Shown in pieces: positions 34,865 through 42,772 of a DNA stretch of 64,000 nt. Source of the stretch: Arcicella rosea (GTDB taxonomy: Bacteria; Bacteroidota; Bacteroidia; Cytophagales; Spirosomataceae); the NCBI RefSeq assembly GCF_040543805.1, contig NZ_JBEUMS010000017.1, positions 98,776 to 162,775 of the forward strand, written 5' to 3'. How positions within the stretch are numbered: position 1 is the stretch's first letter; each line of letters opens with the position of its first letter. The notes under the pieces were generated by a model. The model ran no database searches, was not told where the DNA came from, and saw only the letters and a program-made list of their open reading frames with translations. A program made the translations under genes and the position numbers.

Positions 34865-36346
34865 TTAGTGCTGTAAAAGTTGTTCTTCATCACTATTTAC
34901 TGCAATTGATACTGTTTTAACTTCTGGAATATCCCAACGGGGGCTCAACCAAATTAAAACCCAACTGATATAAACAATTGCCGAAGTCGGCATTGTATTC
35001 AATACTTCATTCCCATAACTACACAACAAAATCCCAGCTGTTCCCCCACATAGCGCAATTAATTGATTTTTTAGTATAGGGTCTCGTGTTTTCCAAATAA
35101 TCCCTGATGATTTACCTAGAATATAAAGCATGATACCAAACCACATAATAAAACCGATAATACCATACATTCCCCATATTTTTACATACAGACTATCGGG
35201 TGGAATATGTGAAATATATTTATCTGAATTAAATTTTTCTCCCCATTGCCCCATAGTACCTACTCCTGTTCCGAATGGTTTACTACCTAGGTAATCTCGT
35301 AGGATAGCTTGGTTCATTAACCTTACTTGTAAAGACGCATCTTTGGGATCTAAGGAACTCCTAAGGCGAACAATCTCGGCATTACCACTTCCGATATTAG
35401 TGTACTTTAGCATTCCGATAAATCCACCTCCCAAAATAGCGCCAAGAAGTAATATTTTTGTTTGTTTAATCAATATTAAAAACATCAATCCACCACCAAC
35501 AATTGCAAAAAGTGCTCCCCTAGTTCCTGAGATTAGCATACCATAAAAGATTAGCAATCCTGCAATAGCAAACCAAGCCTTTTTTAGTAGTTTATATGGA
35601 CCTGTTGCTAAAATAATACAAACAATTGCCAAATGTCCTTGCGATGCCCCAAATTGTGCTGCATCAAAATAGTATGAAAATATTCTTAATTTACCGAAAA
35701 GAATATGTGTTTTTTTACCGCCTTCTTCCAGCCATTTATGTTCTGCTTCATCAACCCCCAAGTAAAGTTGCTTCATCCCATAAAGAGCCCCAATGAAAGA
35801 CATAATGATGATGATATTCAAAAACAAATTAATATCTGTCCTTTTATTGAATACCAAAAAAGTCAATACTACTGTTAATACCCAATAAAGCGTAGATGAC
35901 CTCATTTCATAAACCCATCCTAAAATACTTGGTCTTTCTGGATTACCTATTTGTAGAAATGTAAGTACCATCCACGAGATTGTAAGCCAAACCAAGTCGT
36001 TATTTAAGTGTCTTCTCCTAAATCGGTTTTTCTGATAAAATATTACTGCGAATAAAGTACTAAAGAGTATTGCCTCAATACCCATACCCACTTGTAAACC
36101 TGATATATGCTTACCGAGATAGGGCATTATAAAACAGTAAACCAAAAAACTAATAATTCCGACTCTTGGCTGATAAAAAATCAATATCACAAAACCAATT
36201 GCAAAAGGGAAAACCAAAAATAGAATTCCAGTAGCTATTCCATTTCTAGCAATAGCCATACCCATAAAAACAGCTAGAGCAATCGCAACTAAAAGCCAAC
36301 CATTGCCTAGCTTATTTCTAGAATTATAGAATAAATCTCCCTCCAT
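34865..36346 (-). CDS. wzy: O-antigen ligase/polymerase (Wzy-like)
   Basis: A 493-residue protein with about 11-12 hydrophobic helices and a large periplasmic loop (about 325-390). The loop holds RLRSSLDPKDASLQVRLM and FGTGVGTMGQWG, and the helix before it carries SGTRGALFA; this is typical of the Wzy_C (O-antigen ligase) family. In this gene setting polymerisation of repeat units is more likely than lipid A ligation. It lies 16 bp after the Wzc-like gene and is surely co-transcribed with it. Confidence 0.85.
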   Translation of the reverse strand: MEGDLFYNSRNKLGNGWLLVAIALAVFMGMAIARNGIATGILFLVFPFAIGFVILIFYQPRVGIISFLVYCFIMPYLGKHISGLQVGMGIEAILFSTLFAVIFYQKNRFRRRHLNNDLVWLTISWMVLTFLQIGNPERPSILGWVYEMRSSTLYWVLTVVLTFLVFNKRTDINLFLNIIIIMSFIGALYGMKQLYLGVDEAEHKWLEEGGKKTHILFGKLRIFSYYFDAAQFGASQGHLAIVCIILATGPYKLLKKAWFAIAGLLIFYGMLISGTRGALFAIVGGGLMFLILIKQTKILLLGAILGGGFIGMLKYTNIGSGNAEIVRLRSSLDPKDASLQVRLMNQAILRDYLGSKPFGTGVGTMGQWGEKFNSDKYISHIPPDSLYVKIWGMYGIIGFIMWFGIMLYILGKSSGIIWKTRDPILKNQLIALCGGTAGILLCSYGNEVLNTMPTSAIVYISWVLIWLSPRWDIPEVKTVSIAVNSDEEQLLQH

Positions 36347-36362
36347 TTAGATAATGTTAGAA

Positions 36363-38960
36363 TTACTGCTCAAAATACACCCAAGTATTTTTACCGTATT
36401 TTCTATTGATTTGATCAGATTTATCTTTTGCTTCGCTTTCTGTTCCAAATACATCATAAGCTACTCTTACAGTAGAGCTTTTTTGTGTTGAACTAATTAT
36501 CTGTGCATTTGTAAATCCATTTTTTTTCAAATCCTCCATATAGATTGTGGCATTGGCTTCTGAGCTAAATGCCCCTGCTATCACATAAAATTGCTTTGAA
36601 GAGCGTAACCCATTGTTACTTTCTGTTCCTTTCACGAAAGCACTATCTCCTTCAGAAAAGTTATTGCCAAAACCTGTGTCTATGGAAGAAGAATCTATCG
36701 TTTGTTGAACTTCATTGGCTTTTACAGGAATTTCTTTCTGCTGTTTTTTATACAAATAAATGGCGATTGAAGACAAAATCAATCCTGCTATAACACCAAA
36801 CAAAACAACTCCGCTTACTTTATTTTTTTTTACAGGATTGATTAGATTATCTCCCTCTGTATAGTTTTTATTTCTTGCATTTTTATTAATAGCATTTCTA
36901 TTCCCAAATTCAAATTTAGCCACATGTTTAATGAAGGCTCTGATAAGATTTCGTTTTTTAGGAACTTCGCCGATGTATTCTTCCGCAAAACTTATATCTA
37001 CTCCATTGAGTACAAAAAATGGCTTATTTCCTGTTGTTTTGGTGAAAATATTAATCATTTCTTTGTCTATTTTTGTCCAAATTCTATTGGCACGACAAAG
37101 CAAAATAGTACAACTCAAACGAGGAAATGATTCTGGTTTAATAATCATATTATCTAACGGCGGAAATTCTATCAAAGAAAAATCAGCATTTAGACTTCCT
37201 TTTAAATCATAATCATTATTCCATGTATGTGTTTCTACTGAATAATCCAGAGCTGTTAATTCTTTCGCTAATAAATAGGCTAACGTAGATTTCCCTTCAC
37301 TTTTTTGTGTACTGACCAAACCAATAGTAATGGGTTTAACAGAGAGGTCAATTGTTGCAAGCAATTGTTGCATCAATCTGAGATTTGACTTTAATAAAAA
37401 GTATGGATTTTCATTCAATAAAGGATATACTCCCAATAATGGTAAACCCACAATATTTTTTGCTCTTTGTGGTTCCATTAATGTTTTATTAATTAAAGCC
37501 TGAGTAATAATCAAGGCTAATACTAAAACAAAACCAACCATAAAGCCTACTATCACCAATATTAATCTTTTGGAAGCATTAGGCTTTAAAGGTAAGTATG
37601 GAGGATCTACTACATTAAGTTTTGCAGTAATTTCTGTATTTTGTTGATTGAGCTTAGCGGCATTCAAACTATGGAGTAAATCCAAATATTCTTGTTCTGA
37701 AACAGAAATTAAGCGTTCTATTTTTTTGAGCATCGCACCTAAAGGCGCAAATTTTCTATATTCAGCTTCAAATTCTGCCTTACGTTTATCCATTACCGTT
37801 AAGCGTGCCTTACTTTGTTCAAAAGCAATTGTGTTCTTGAACCATTCATCTAATACAGTTTTGGTAGGTATCCCATTAGGTGTGTTTGAATCTGTATAAA
37901 GATTATCTAAAGAAACCTTTAATTTTTTTTCAAGTTGGCTTGCTGCTTTCTTTAAGCTATCTATTTGGTCTTTGTTTTCTCCTTTTTTATCAAGTACTTC
38001 TCCAAGGGCTATTTTATTATAAATATCAGATAGTTTTCCTCTCTCTTTAATTACATCACTACCATACAATGTCTGATAGGTTTTTCCTTTGATATTTTCA
38101 TTTACTTTGTCTAAAGATGAACTTAAAGCCATTCTATCCATTTCCAAACTATGGTTCATTGCATATAGACCTTCTCTTTCTCCTGCTACAGCTTTAGTTT
38201 GTTCATAGTAGTTAATGATATCATTATTTTTATTAAACTCCATAAATAACCTTTCTGCCGAATCCAATTTGGCAAAGGCTTTTTTGGTTTCCGACTCAAA
38301 ATAACCTAAAGCACTTACGGTTTGTCCTTCTTTGATTTCTCTGTTTTTAAGCATAAAAATCTCTTCCAACAATTCTATTGTTCGTTTACAGATATAAGGG
38401 TCGTTTGCTTCATAAGAAATCTTGATTAAGTCACTACTACTAATTCTAGAAGACTTGATTTTATTAAGCGCATTGATAGAATAATATCCATTATCAGAAT
38501 TGATAAGCTTGTAAATAGCATTCTCTTTATCTTTCGCCATATAAGCCTTAACGGCCTTCTTGGTTTCTTCCAAAGTAGGCTTAACAATCTGGCTTTTAAC
38601 GCTTTCTGGTATTAACTTTTGAAGTTCATCATAAGAACCCCAAGATAATACATCTGGAATATGTTTTTTAAGAAGTAAATGTTCAGATAATAAAGCAATC
38701 GCTACATCTATTTTGGTATCTCTTGAATCAATTACTGATAAAAGGTTATCAAAGGCATTGCTTGTTGCAAAAAAGTCTGTTTTGTTACTTCCATTCAAGC
38801 TGTAGCCAGAGGCAATTCCTGTATAGATATTTGATTCAGAAGAATATACTTTCTTTTCTTTACGAGTAAAATAAAAAATAGTAAACGCTAAAGCCGAAGG
38901 GATTAGAATCAACCACTTGATGTTTTTTATGATTAACCTTATAAAATGTAAAAAGCTCAT
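36363..38960 (-). CDS. Wzc-like chain-length/tyrosine-kinase-type protein with a third membrane helix and C-terminal SPOR domain
   Basis: An 865-residue protein. Helix 1 (about 14-31), a long periplasmic part rich in coiled coil (about 35-460), and helix 2 (about 465-487) after a proline-rich PPYLPLKP motif make the Wzz/Wzc core. The cytoplasmic ATPase-like domain (about 530-690) keeps a Walker-A-like VSTQKSEGKSTLA (549-561) but has only a weak Walker B (FSLIEFPP), and the C-terminal tyrosine cluster is missing. Instead a third helix (about 715-736), a Ser-rich linker and a SPOR-like domain (about 788-865: KQFYVIAGAFSSEANATIYMEDL) follow. The topology puts SPOR in the periplasm, where such domains bind denuded peptidoglycan. 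The start overlaps the TolC-like stop by 4 bp. Confidence 0.85.
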   Translation of the reverse strand: MSFLHFIRLIIKNIKWLILIPSALAFTIFYFTRKEKKVYSSESNIYTGIASGYSLNGSNKTDFFATSNAFDNLLSVIDSRDTKIDVAIALLSEHLLLKKHIPDVLSWGSYDELQKLIPESVKSQIVKPTLEETKKAVKAYMAKDKENAIYKLINSDNGYYSINALNKIKSSRISSSDLIKISYEANDPYICKRTIELLEEIFMLKNREIKEGQTVSALGYFESETKKAFAKLDSAERLFMEFNKNNDIINYYEQTKAVAGEREGLYAMNHSLEMDRMALSSSLDKVNENIKGKTYQTLYGSDVIKERGKLSDIYNKIALGEVLDKKGENKDQIDSLKKAASQLEKKLKVSLDNLYTDSNTPNGIPTKTVLDEWFKNTIAFEQSKARLTVMDKRKAEFEAEYRKFAPLGAMLKKIERLISVSEQEYLDLLHSLNAAKLNQQNTEITAKLNVVDPPYLPLKPNASKRLILVIVGFMVGFVLVLALIITQALINKTLMEPQRAKNIVGLPLLGVYPLLNENPYFLLKSNLRLMQQLLATIDLSVKPITIGLVSTQKSEGKSTLAYLLAKELTALDYSVETHTWNNDYDLKGSLNADFSLIEFPPLDNMIIKPESFPRLSCTILLCRANRIWTKIDKEMINIFTKTTGNKPFFVLNGVDISFAEEYIGEVPKKRNLIRAFIKHVAKFEFGNRNAINKNARNKNYTEGDNLINPVKKNKVSGVVLFGVIAGLILSSIAIYLYKKQQKEIPVKANEVQQTIDSSSIDTGFGNNFSEGDSAFVKGTESNNGLRSSKQFYVIAGAFSSEANATIYMEDLKKNGFTNAQIISSTQKSSTVRVAYDVFGTESEAKDKSDQINRKYGKNTWVYFEQ

Positions 38961-39721
38961 TTAATCTGCTGTAATAATGTTGATAAATTCACCCCCACAA
39001 AAGCTTCTAACTGCATAAATGCTGTCTGAAAAGTATTCAAAGATGTTTCGTATTCAATTTTTGCTTTATTGTATGATTCTAGTACTTTCGATTGTTCATC
39101 TATCCCAATTTGATTCTGCGCAAACCGTTTTTCAGCCATTATATAACTAGATTCTACAGATTGTAAATTACTATTACTTAGTGTTAATATTTTCTTTGCT
39201 AGCTTAAGTGCTTGGAATCGCCCTATCACTTCTTGTTTTATCGTTAAATTAATATTTTCTTGCTCTGCCAAAGCACTGTTAATCTGTGCTTGTCCTGCCT
39301 TGATAGTATGTTTTCTATTCAAAATATTAATCAAAGAGAGTTGTACACCAACCCCTACATTATAAAAGCCTGTTTGTGATGTGGTAAAGCTATTGGCACC
39401 TGGGACAGTACCTGTGGGATTATTTACAGCAGAATAGTTTGTACCATAATTGTATGAAGATAATGCTGCTACACCACTGTAAATAGCATTTTTGTTGATT
39501 TTTAAACTGGCATTCGCAACCTCAACTGCTGCTGTACCCTTTTTGACTAATGGAGAAAACTTAATTGCTGATTCTATCAATAAAAGCAAAAAGTCTTCTG
39601 ATTCTAAGCCTTTCGCCATCAAAATATCTGTTGATACTGTTTGTGCATTCACTTCAAAAGAGCTTATTCCGATCACAAGGAACAGAACAACCTTTAGAAT
39701 ATTTTTTTTTAGACAAACCAT
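38957..39721 (-). CDS. Short TolC-like outer-membrane protein
   Basis: Started at 39721 (254 residues); an ATG 24 nt upstream is possible. It has a signal peptide ending near VNAQ. Coiled-coil helices (about 165-250) with heptads such as AQINSALAEQENINLTIKQEV and a beta-like stretch (YNVGVGVQLSLINILNRKHTIK) match one OEP repeat of TolC. Normal TolC proteins have two repeats and over 400 residues, so this is about half length with an intact reading frame. It overlaps the Wzc-like gene by 4 bp (ATGA), and no Wza-type export gene is seen in the window, so it might form the outer-membrane part of the exporter. Confidence 0.75.
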   Translation of the reverse strand: MVCLKKNILKVVLFLVIGISSFEVNAQTVSTDILMAKGLESEDFLLLLIESAIKFSPLVKKGTAAVEVANASLKINKNAIYSGVAALSSYNYGTNYSAVNNPTGTVPGANSFTTSQTGFYNVGVGVQLSLINILNRKHTIKAGQAQINSALAEQENINLTIKQEVIGRFQALKLAKKILTLSNSNLQSVESSYIMAEKRFAQNQIGIDEQSKVLESYNKAKIEYETSLNTFQTAFMQLEAFVGVNLSTLLQQIK

Positions 39722-39862
39722 AAATTTTACCTTAAAGTAAACCAAAGCTATTTAACTATTCATTAAACAATATAGCAAATATACATTGATTTAAACAAGC
39801 TACTGAACAAGTATATTAAATCAGTATGTTAATACTATAAAGGATTTTTATTATTAAAAAGG

Positions 39863-40234
39863 CTAGATTCCCTCTTCCTCCATTCGTTTTAATTCTTCTA
39901 TCACAATCTCTTTTACTTTTGCTACTTCTGGCAAAAGTTCGTTGTAACGTCTTATCAGTTCTTCTCCTGTTGGATTACCTTTTGCATAAAGTTCATATTC
40001 ATGAATTTTAGGACTGATGTCTGGAAACCCAATCATCGAGAAACAAGGCTTAAATTGATGTGCCAAACCACCTATTACAGCGAAGTTTTTTTGTTGTAAT
40101 TTAGCCTGAATGTCATCCCAAATTGGTAAACTATCTTCTAAAAAAGACTCAAACATTATTTTGACAATCGTTACGTCATCTCCGTAAATATTGTTTAAAT
40201 GACTAACGTTAATTTGAGAATTAAAGCTGAACAT
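39863..40234 (-). CDS. HPt-domain histidine phosphotransfer protein
   Basis: A 123-residue, all-helical protein. H59 in GGLAHQFKPCFSMIG fits the HPt signature (H-x-x-K followed by small and hydrophobic residues). FESFLEDSLPIWDDIQAKLQQKN is the usual preceding helix pair. It would relay phosphate between a hybrid histidine kinase and a receiver. No kinase is in the window. It heads the minus-strand exopolysaccharide run, and a receiver (56119) and a receiver-like fusion (56633) open the other run. Confidence 0.8.
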   Translation of the reverse strand: MFSFNSQINVSHLNNIYGDDVTIVKIMFESFLEDSLPIWDDIQAKLQQKNFAVIGGLAHQFKPCFSMIGFPDISPKIHEYELYAKGNPTGEELIRRYNELLPEVAKVKEIVIEELKRMEEEGI

Positions 40235-40327
40235 ATCTTTGGATTGTTTCTAATAATTAGTTGACAAAAACTATACCACAAAAATGACTGAATTAAAAAA
40301 AACGTGATGTTTGAAGAATTACTTTAG

Positions 40328-40462
40328 AATCATCAAAAACAGTATTTTATTCAATGGTCATTTATAACTTTTAAAAGTACTGAAAAGCCCACAAAATTAA
40401 AATTTATCCCTGAGTATTTTGAAGATTTATTTGAACGCTACGCTTTAAAAAGTCTCTTCTGA
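40328..40462 (+). pseudogene. Possible gene remnant, frameshifted
   Basis: 44 codons without a start read NHQKQYFIQWSFITFKSTEK..., then KLKFIPEYFEDLFERYALK, and stop at 40462. A shift by one base at the end continues with LKEFIEILHQNCLIN. The amino-acid make-up looks protein-like, but no family is recognised and there is no ATG. The rest of the 40235-40584 gap is AT-rich, apart from the terminator at 40518. Confidence 0.25.
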
Positions 40463-40517
40463 AAGAATTTATTGAGATACTTCATCAAAACTGCCTAATA
40501 AACAGGAATTTATAAAA

Positions 40518-40567
40518 AAATAGGCTGATGAGTATCAGAACATTTTCCGATACTCATCAGCCTATTT
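40518..40567 (-). terminator. Strong terminator after the GH5-like gene
   Basis: Perfect 19-bp arms (40518-40536, starting AAATAGGCTGATG; 40549-40567) enclose 12 nt. On the minus strand the stem runs into a T-tract (TTTTTTTATA). It follows the stop codon at 40585 by 17 bp. Confidence 0.8.
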
Positions 40568-40584
40568 AAAATCATGTAAAATAT

Positions 40585-41658
40585 TTACTTCTTGCCTGTC
40601 AGGTCTTTAATTACCTTTACTTCATCTTGTTTGTAAGGTGTGCCGTCTGGTCTGAAAATATCATGAAACCACAGCTCTGGCTCATTTCCATTTGGCATTG
40701 GCTTATCCCAAGCATAAATGGTGTTGGTTTTTCCAGCTACTAATCCCCAGTTATAGGCTGCGATGTTTTCCTTTTTCAAAATAGGCATGATGTTACTGAA
40801 CAAACTATTTCTACTTCTTGCCATGTATTCTGTACAAAGTAATGGACGCTGAGAAAGCGATTTTAGTTTTTCAATATCCTTGGTATGGTTTTCAGTATCG
40901 CCATAATTATGATAAGTAGTTACGTCTGAATTTTTGATTTGGAAGTCGGATAATTCTTTCAATTTCCAATCCCAAACACCCGCAGAAAGTGGTTGGCTTG
41001 GATTTACTTCTCTTCCCCAAACGAATACTTTTTCTAACAATGGTAAACTTTTATTGCCATATCCAGAGTTTCCCGGTTCATTATATAAATCCCACAATAC
41101 GATTCGCTTATCGTTTTTAAAGCTTGTTAAAATATCTTTTACATAAGCTTCTAATTTTTCAATTACTTGCGGTTCTGTGAAAATCAATTCGCCCGGATCA
41201 CGAACCCAACCTGAATTATGAATACCCAGTTTTGGTGCAGGCTGTTTTCCAACGCTATAGGTTGGATTCCAACAATCATCAAATAAAACAAAAAGCGTAG
41301 AAATATGATGTTTATCCGCTATTTTCAAATACTGATTGACACGATTTTTAAAGCCTTTTGGGTCAACTTCCCAAGCCAAATGATGTAAGTAAACACGCAT
41401 AGAATTCATTCCGATGCTTTCTGCATAACCTAATTCTCTGTCGATTGTCGCAGGGTCAAAACTTTCTGCTTGCCACATTTCTAATTGGTTGATAGCAGTA
41501 CTTGGGATAAAATCGCTGCCTCGCAACCAACCTTTTGTTTTGTACCAAGCATTGGCTTTTTCGACCGACCAAATTTCTCTCGCTTTCGTCTGAGCGACGA
41601 TGCTCTGAGCTAATAAACTGAAAGCCAATAGGCTAAGTAATGTTTTGAAGATTTTCAT
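40585..41658 (-). CDS. Secreted GH5-like (cellulase-fold) glycoside hydrolase
   Basis: A 357-residue protein with a signal peptide (MKIFKTLLSLLAFSLLAQSI, cleavage near VAQ). A clan GH-A TIM barrel: RVYLHHLAWE, VLWDLYNEPGNSGYG with acid/base E194, and LLCTEYMAR with nucleophile E277. It is often called cellulase-like or endo-1,4-beta-xylanase in databases; the precise family and substrate cannot be fixed here. It closes a minus-strand row with GH43, a BNR/CBM9-like lipoprotein and a carboxylesterase, which points to plant-wall xylan or arabinan. Confidence 0.82.
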   Translation of the reverse strand: MKIFKTLLSLLAFSLLAQSIVAQTKAREIWSVEKANAWYKTKGWLRGSDFIPSTAINQLEMWQAESFDPATIDRELGYAESIGMNSMRVYLHHLAWEVDPKGFKNRVNQYLKIADKHHISTLFVLFDDCWNPTYSVGKQPAPKLGIHNSGWVRDPGELIFTEPQVIEKLEAYVKDILTSFKNDKRIVLWDLYNEPGNSGYGNKSLPLLEKVFVWGREVNPSQPLSAGVWDWKLKELSDFQIKNSDVTTYHNYGDTENHTKDIEKLKSLSQRPLLCTEYMARSRNSLFSNIMPILKKENIAAYNWGLVAGKTNTIYAWDKPMPNGNEPELWFHDIFRPDGTPYKQDEVKVIKDLTGKK

Positions 41659-41691
41659 CCGATTAATGTTTATAATAATTATGTTGAGCGA

Positions 41692-42735
41692 TTATTTTTC
41701 TGTTGGGATTTTGAGCGATTGATTTTCTTTTACTGGTAAACCAAAATTTGGTGTTCCATTGGCATTCCAAGTAAATTTCTGTGCTCTTGGCGAACGAAAC
41801 CCACCGCAACCTTGTCCAGGTTTTGAATTAGCATGATAAAGTATCCAATCTTCTTTTCCATCTGGTGATTTAAAAAATGAATTATGTCCCGGCGCAAAAA
41901 CACCATTTTCTGGCGATTGCTTAAACACTGGTTCTGCCGATTTTTTCCAACTATTCGGGTTCAATAAATCTGCATTTACATCTGCCGTCAACATTCCTAA
42001 AACGTAAAAGTCTGTCCAACAACCACTTGCAGAGTAAATAATAAATACTTTATCTCCATGTTTTAAAACCTGCGGTCCTTCATTCACATTTACGTGTGGC
42101 AGATTTGGGTCGTTCAAATCACCATGCTTTTCCCAGTCGAAATCAGAACCTGATATTTTTGAACGATTTCCTTCAATCGTCCAAGCGTTTTTCATCTTAG
42201 CGATATAAATATTCTGCTGACCATTTTTATCACCTTCCCAACCCGACCAAATCATGTACAATTGTCCACGGTGCTCAAAAACATCTCCATCAATTGCCCA
42301 TTTATCAGAAGGGTCAGCTACTTTTCCTTTAAAAATCCATTCGCCTTTCATTGGGTCGGGCGAAGCATTTTCTAACACATACATTCGGTGATGATTGTTG
42401 TCGCCATCATCCGCCGCAAAATACATATACCATTTCCCTTGAATAAAATGAATTTCGGGCGCCCACAATTCTTTAGAATACATCGTTCCTTGTGGTGGCG
42501 TCCAAATCGTTTTACTTTCTGCTGTTTTAAGATTTGCTAAGTTTTTTGTTTTCCAAAGCATCAACTTGTTTTGAGCTGTATGCGTATAATAGTAATATCC
42601 GTCTTTATAAAAACTGTAAGGATCTGCCCCAGAAGGTAACAGCGGATTAGTGAAAAAAGCTGGCGATTCTACTTGGGAAAGGCTGGATGAACAATTCCAT
42701 AAAATCATAAAAAATATCCATTTGACGTTTTTCAT
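41692..42735 (-). CDS. Secreted GH43-family arabinosidase/xylosidase-like enzyme
   Basis: A 347-residue protein with a signal peptide ending near SLSQ. It is a five-bladed propeller of GH43 type: general base D38 in SGADPYSF, D149 in AIDGDVF, and acid E219 in VNEGPQVL. ELWAPEIHFIQGKWYMYF is a classic GH43 line. It would release arabinofuranosyl or xylosyl units. 33 bp separate it from the GH5-like gene, so co-transcription is likely. Confidence 0.88.
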   Translation of the reverse strand: MKNVKWIFFMILWNCSSSLSQVESPAFFTNPLLPSGADPYSFYKDGYYYYTHTAQNKLMLWKTKNLANLKTAESKTIWTPPQGTMYSKELWAPEIHFIQGKWYMYFAADDGDNNHHRMYVLENASPDPMKGEWIFKGKVADPSDKWAIDGDVFEHRGQLYMIWSGWEGDKNGQQNIYIAKMKNAWTIEGNRSKISGSDFDWEKHGDLNDPNLPHVNVNEGPQVLKHGDKVFIIYSASGCWTDFYVLGMLTADVNADLLNPNSWKKSAEPVFKQSPENGVFAPGHNSFFKSPDGKEDWILYHANSKPGQGCGGFRSPRAQKFTWNANGTPNFGLPVKENQSLKIPTEK

Positions 42736-42772
42736 AGTGTGATTATGAGATAAATTATTGTTTTTGTTTCGA

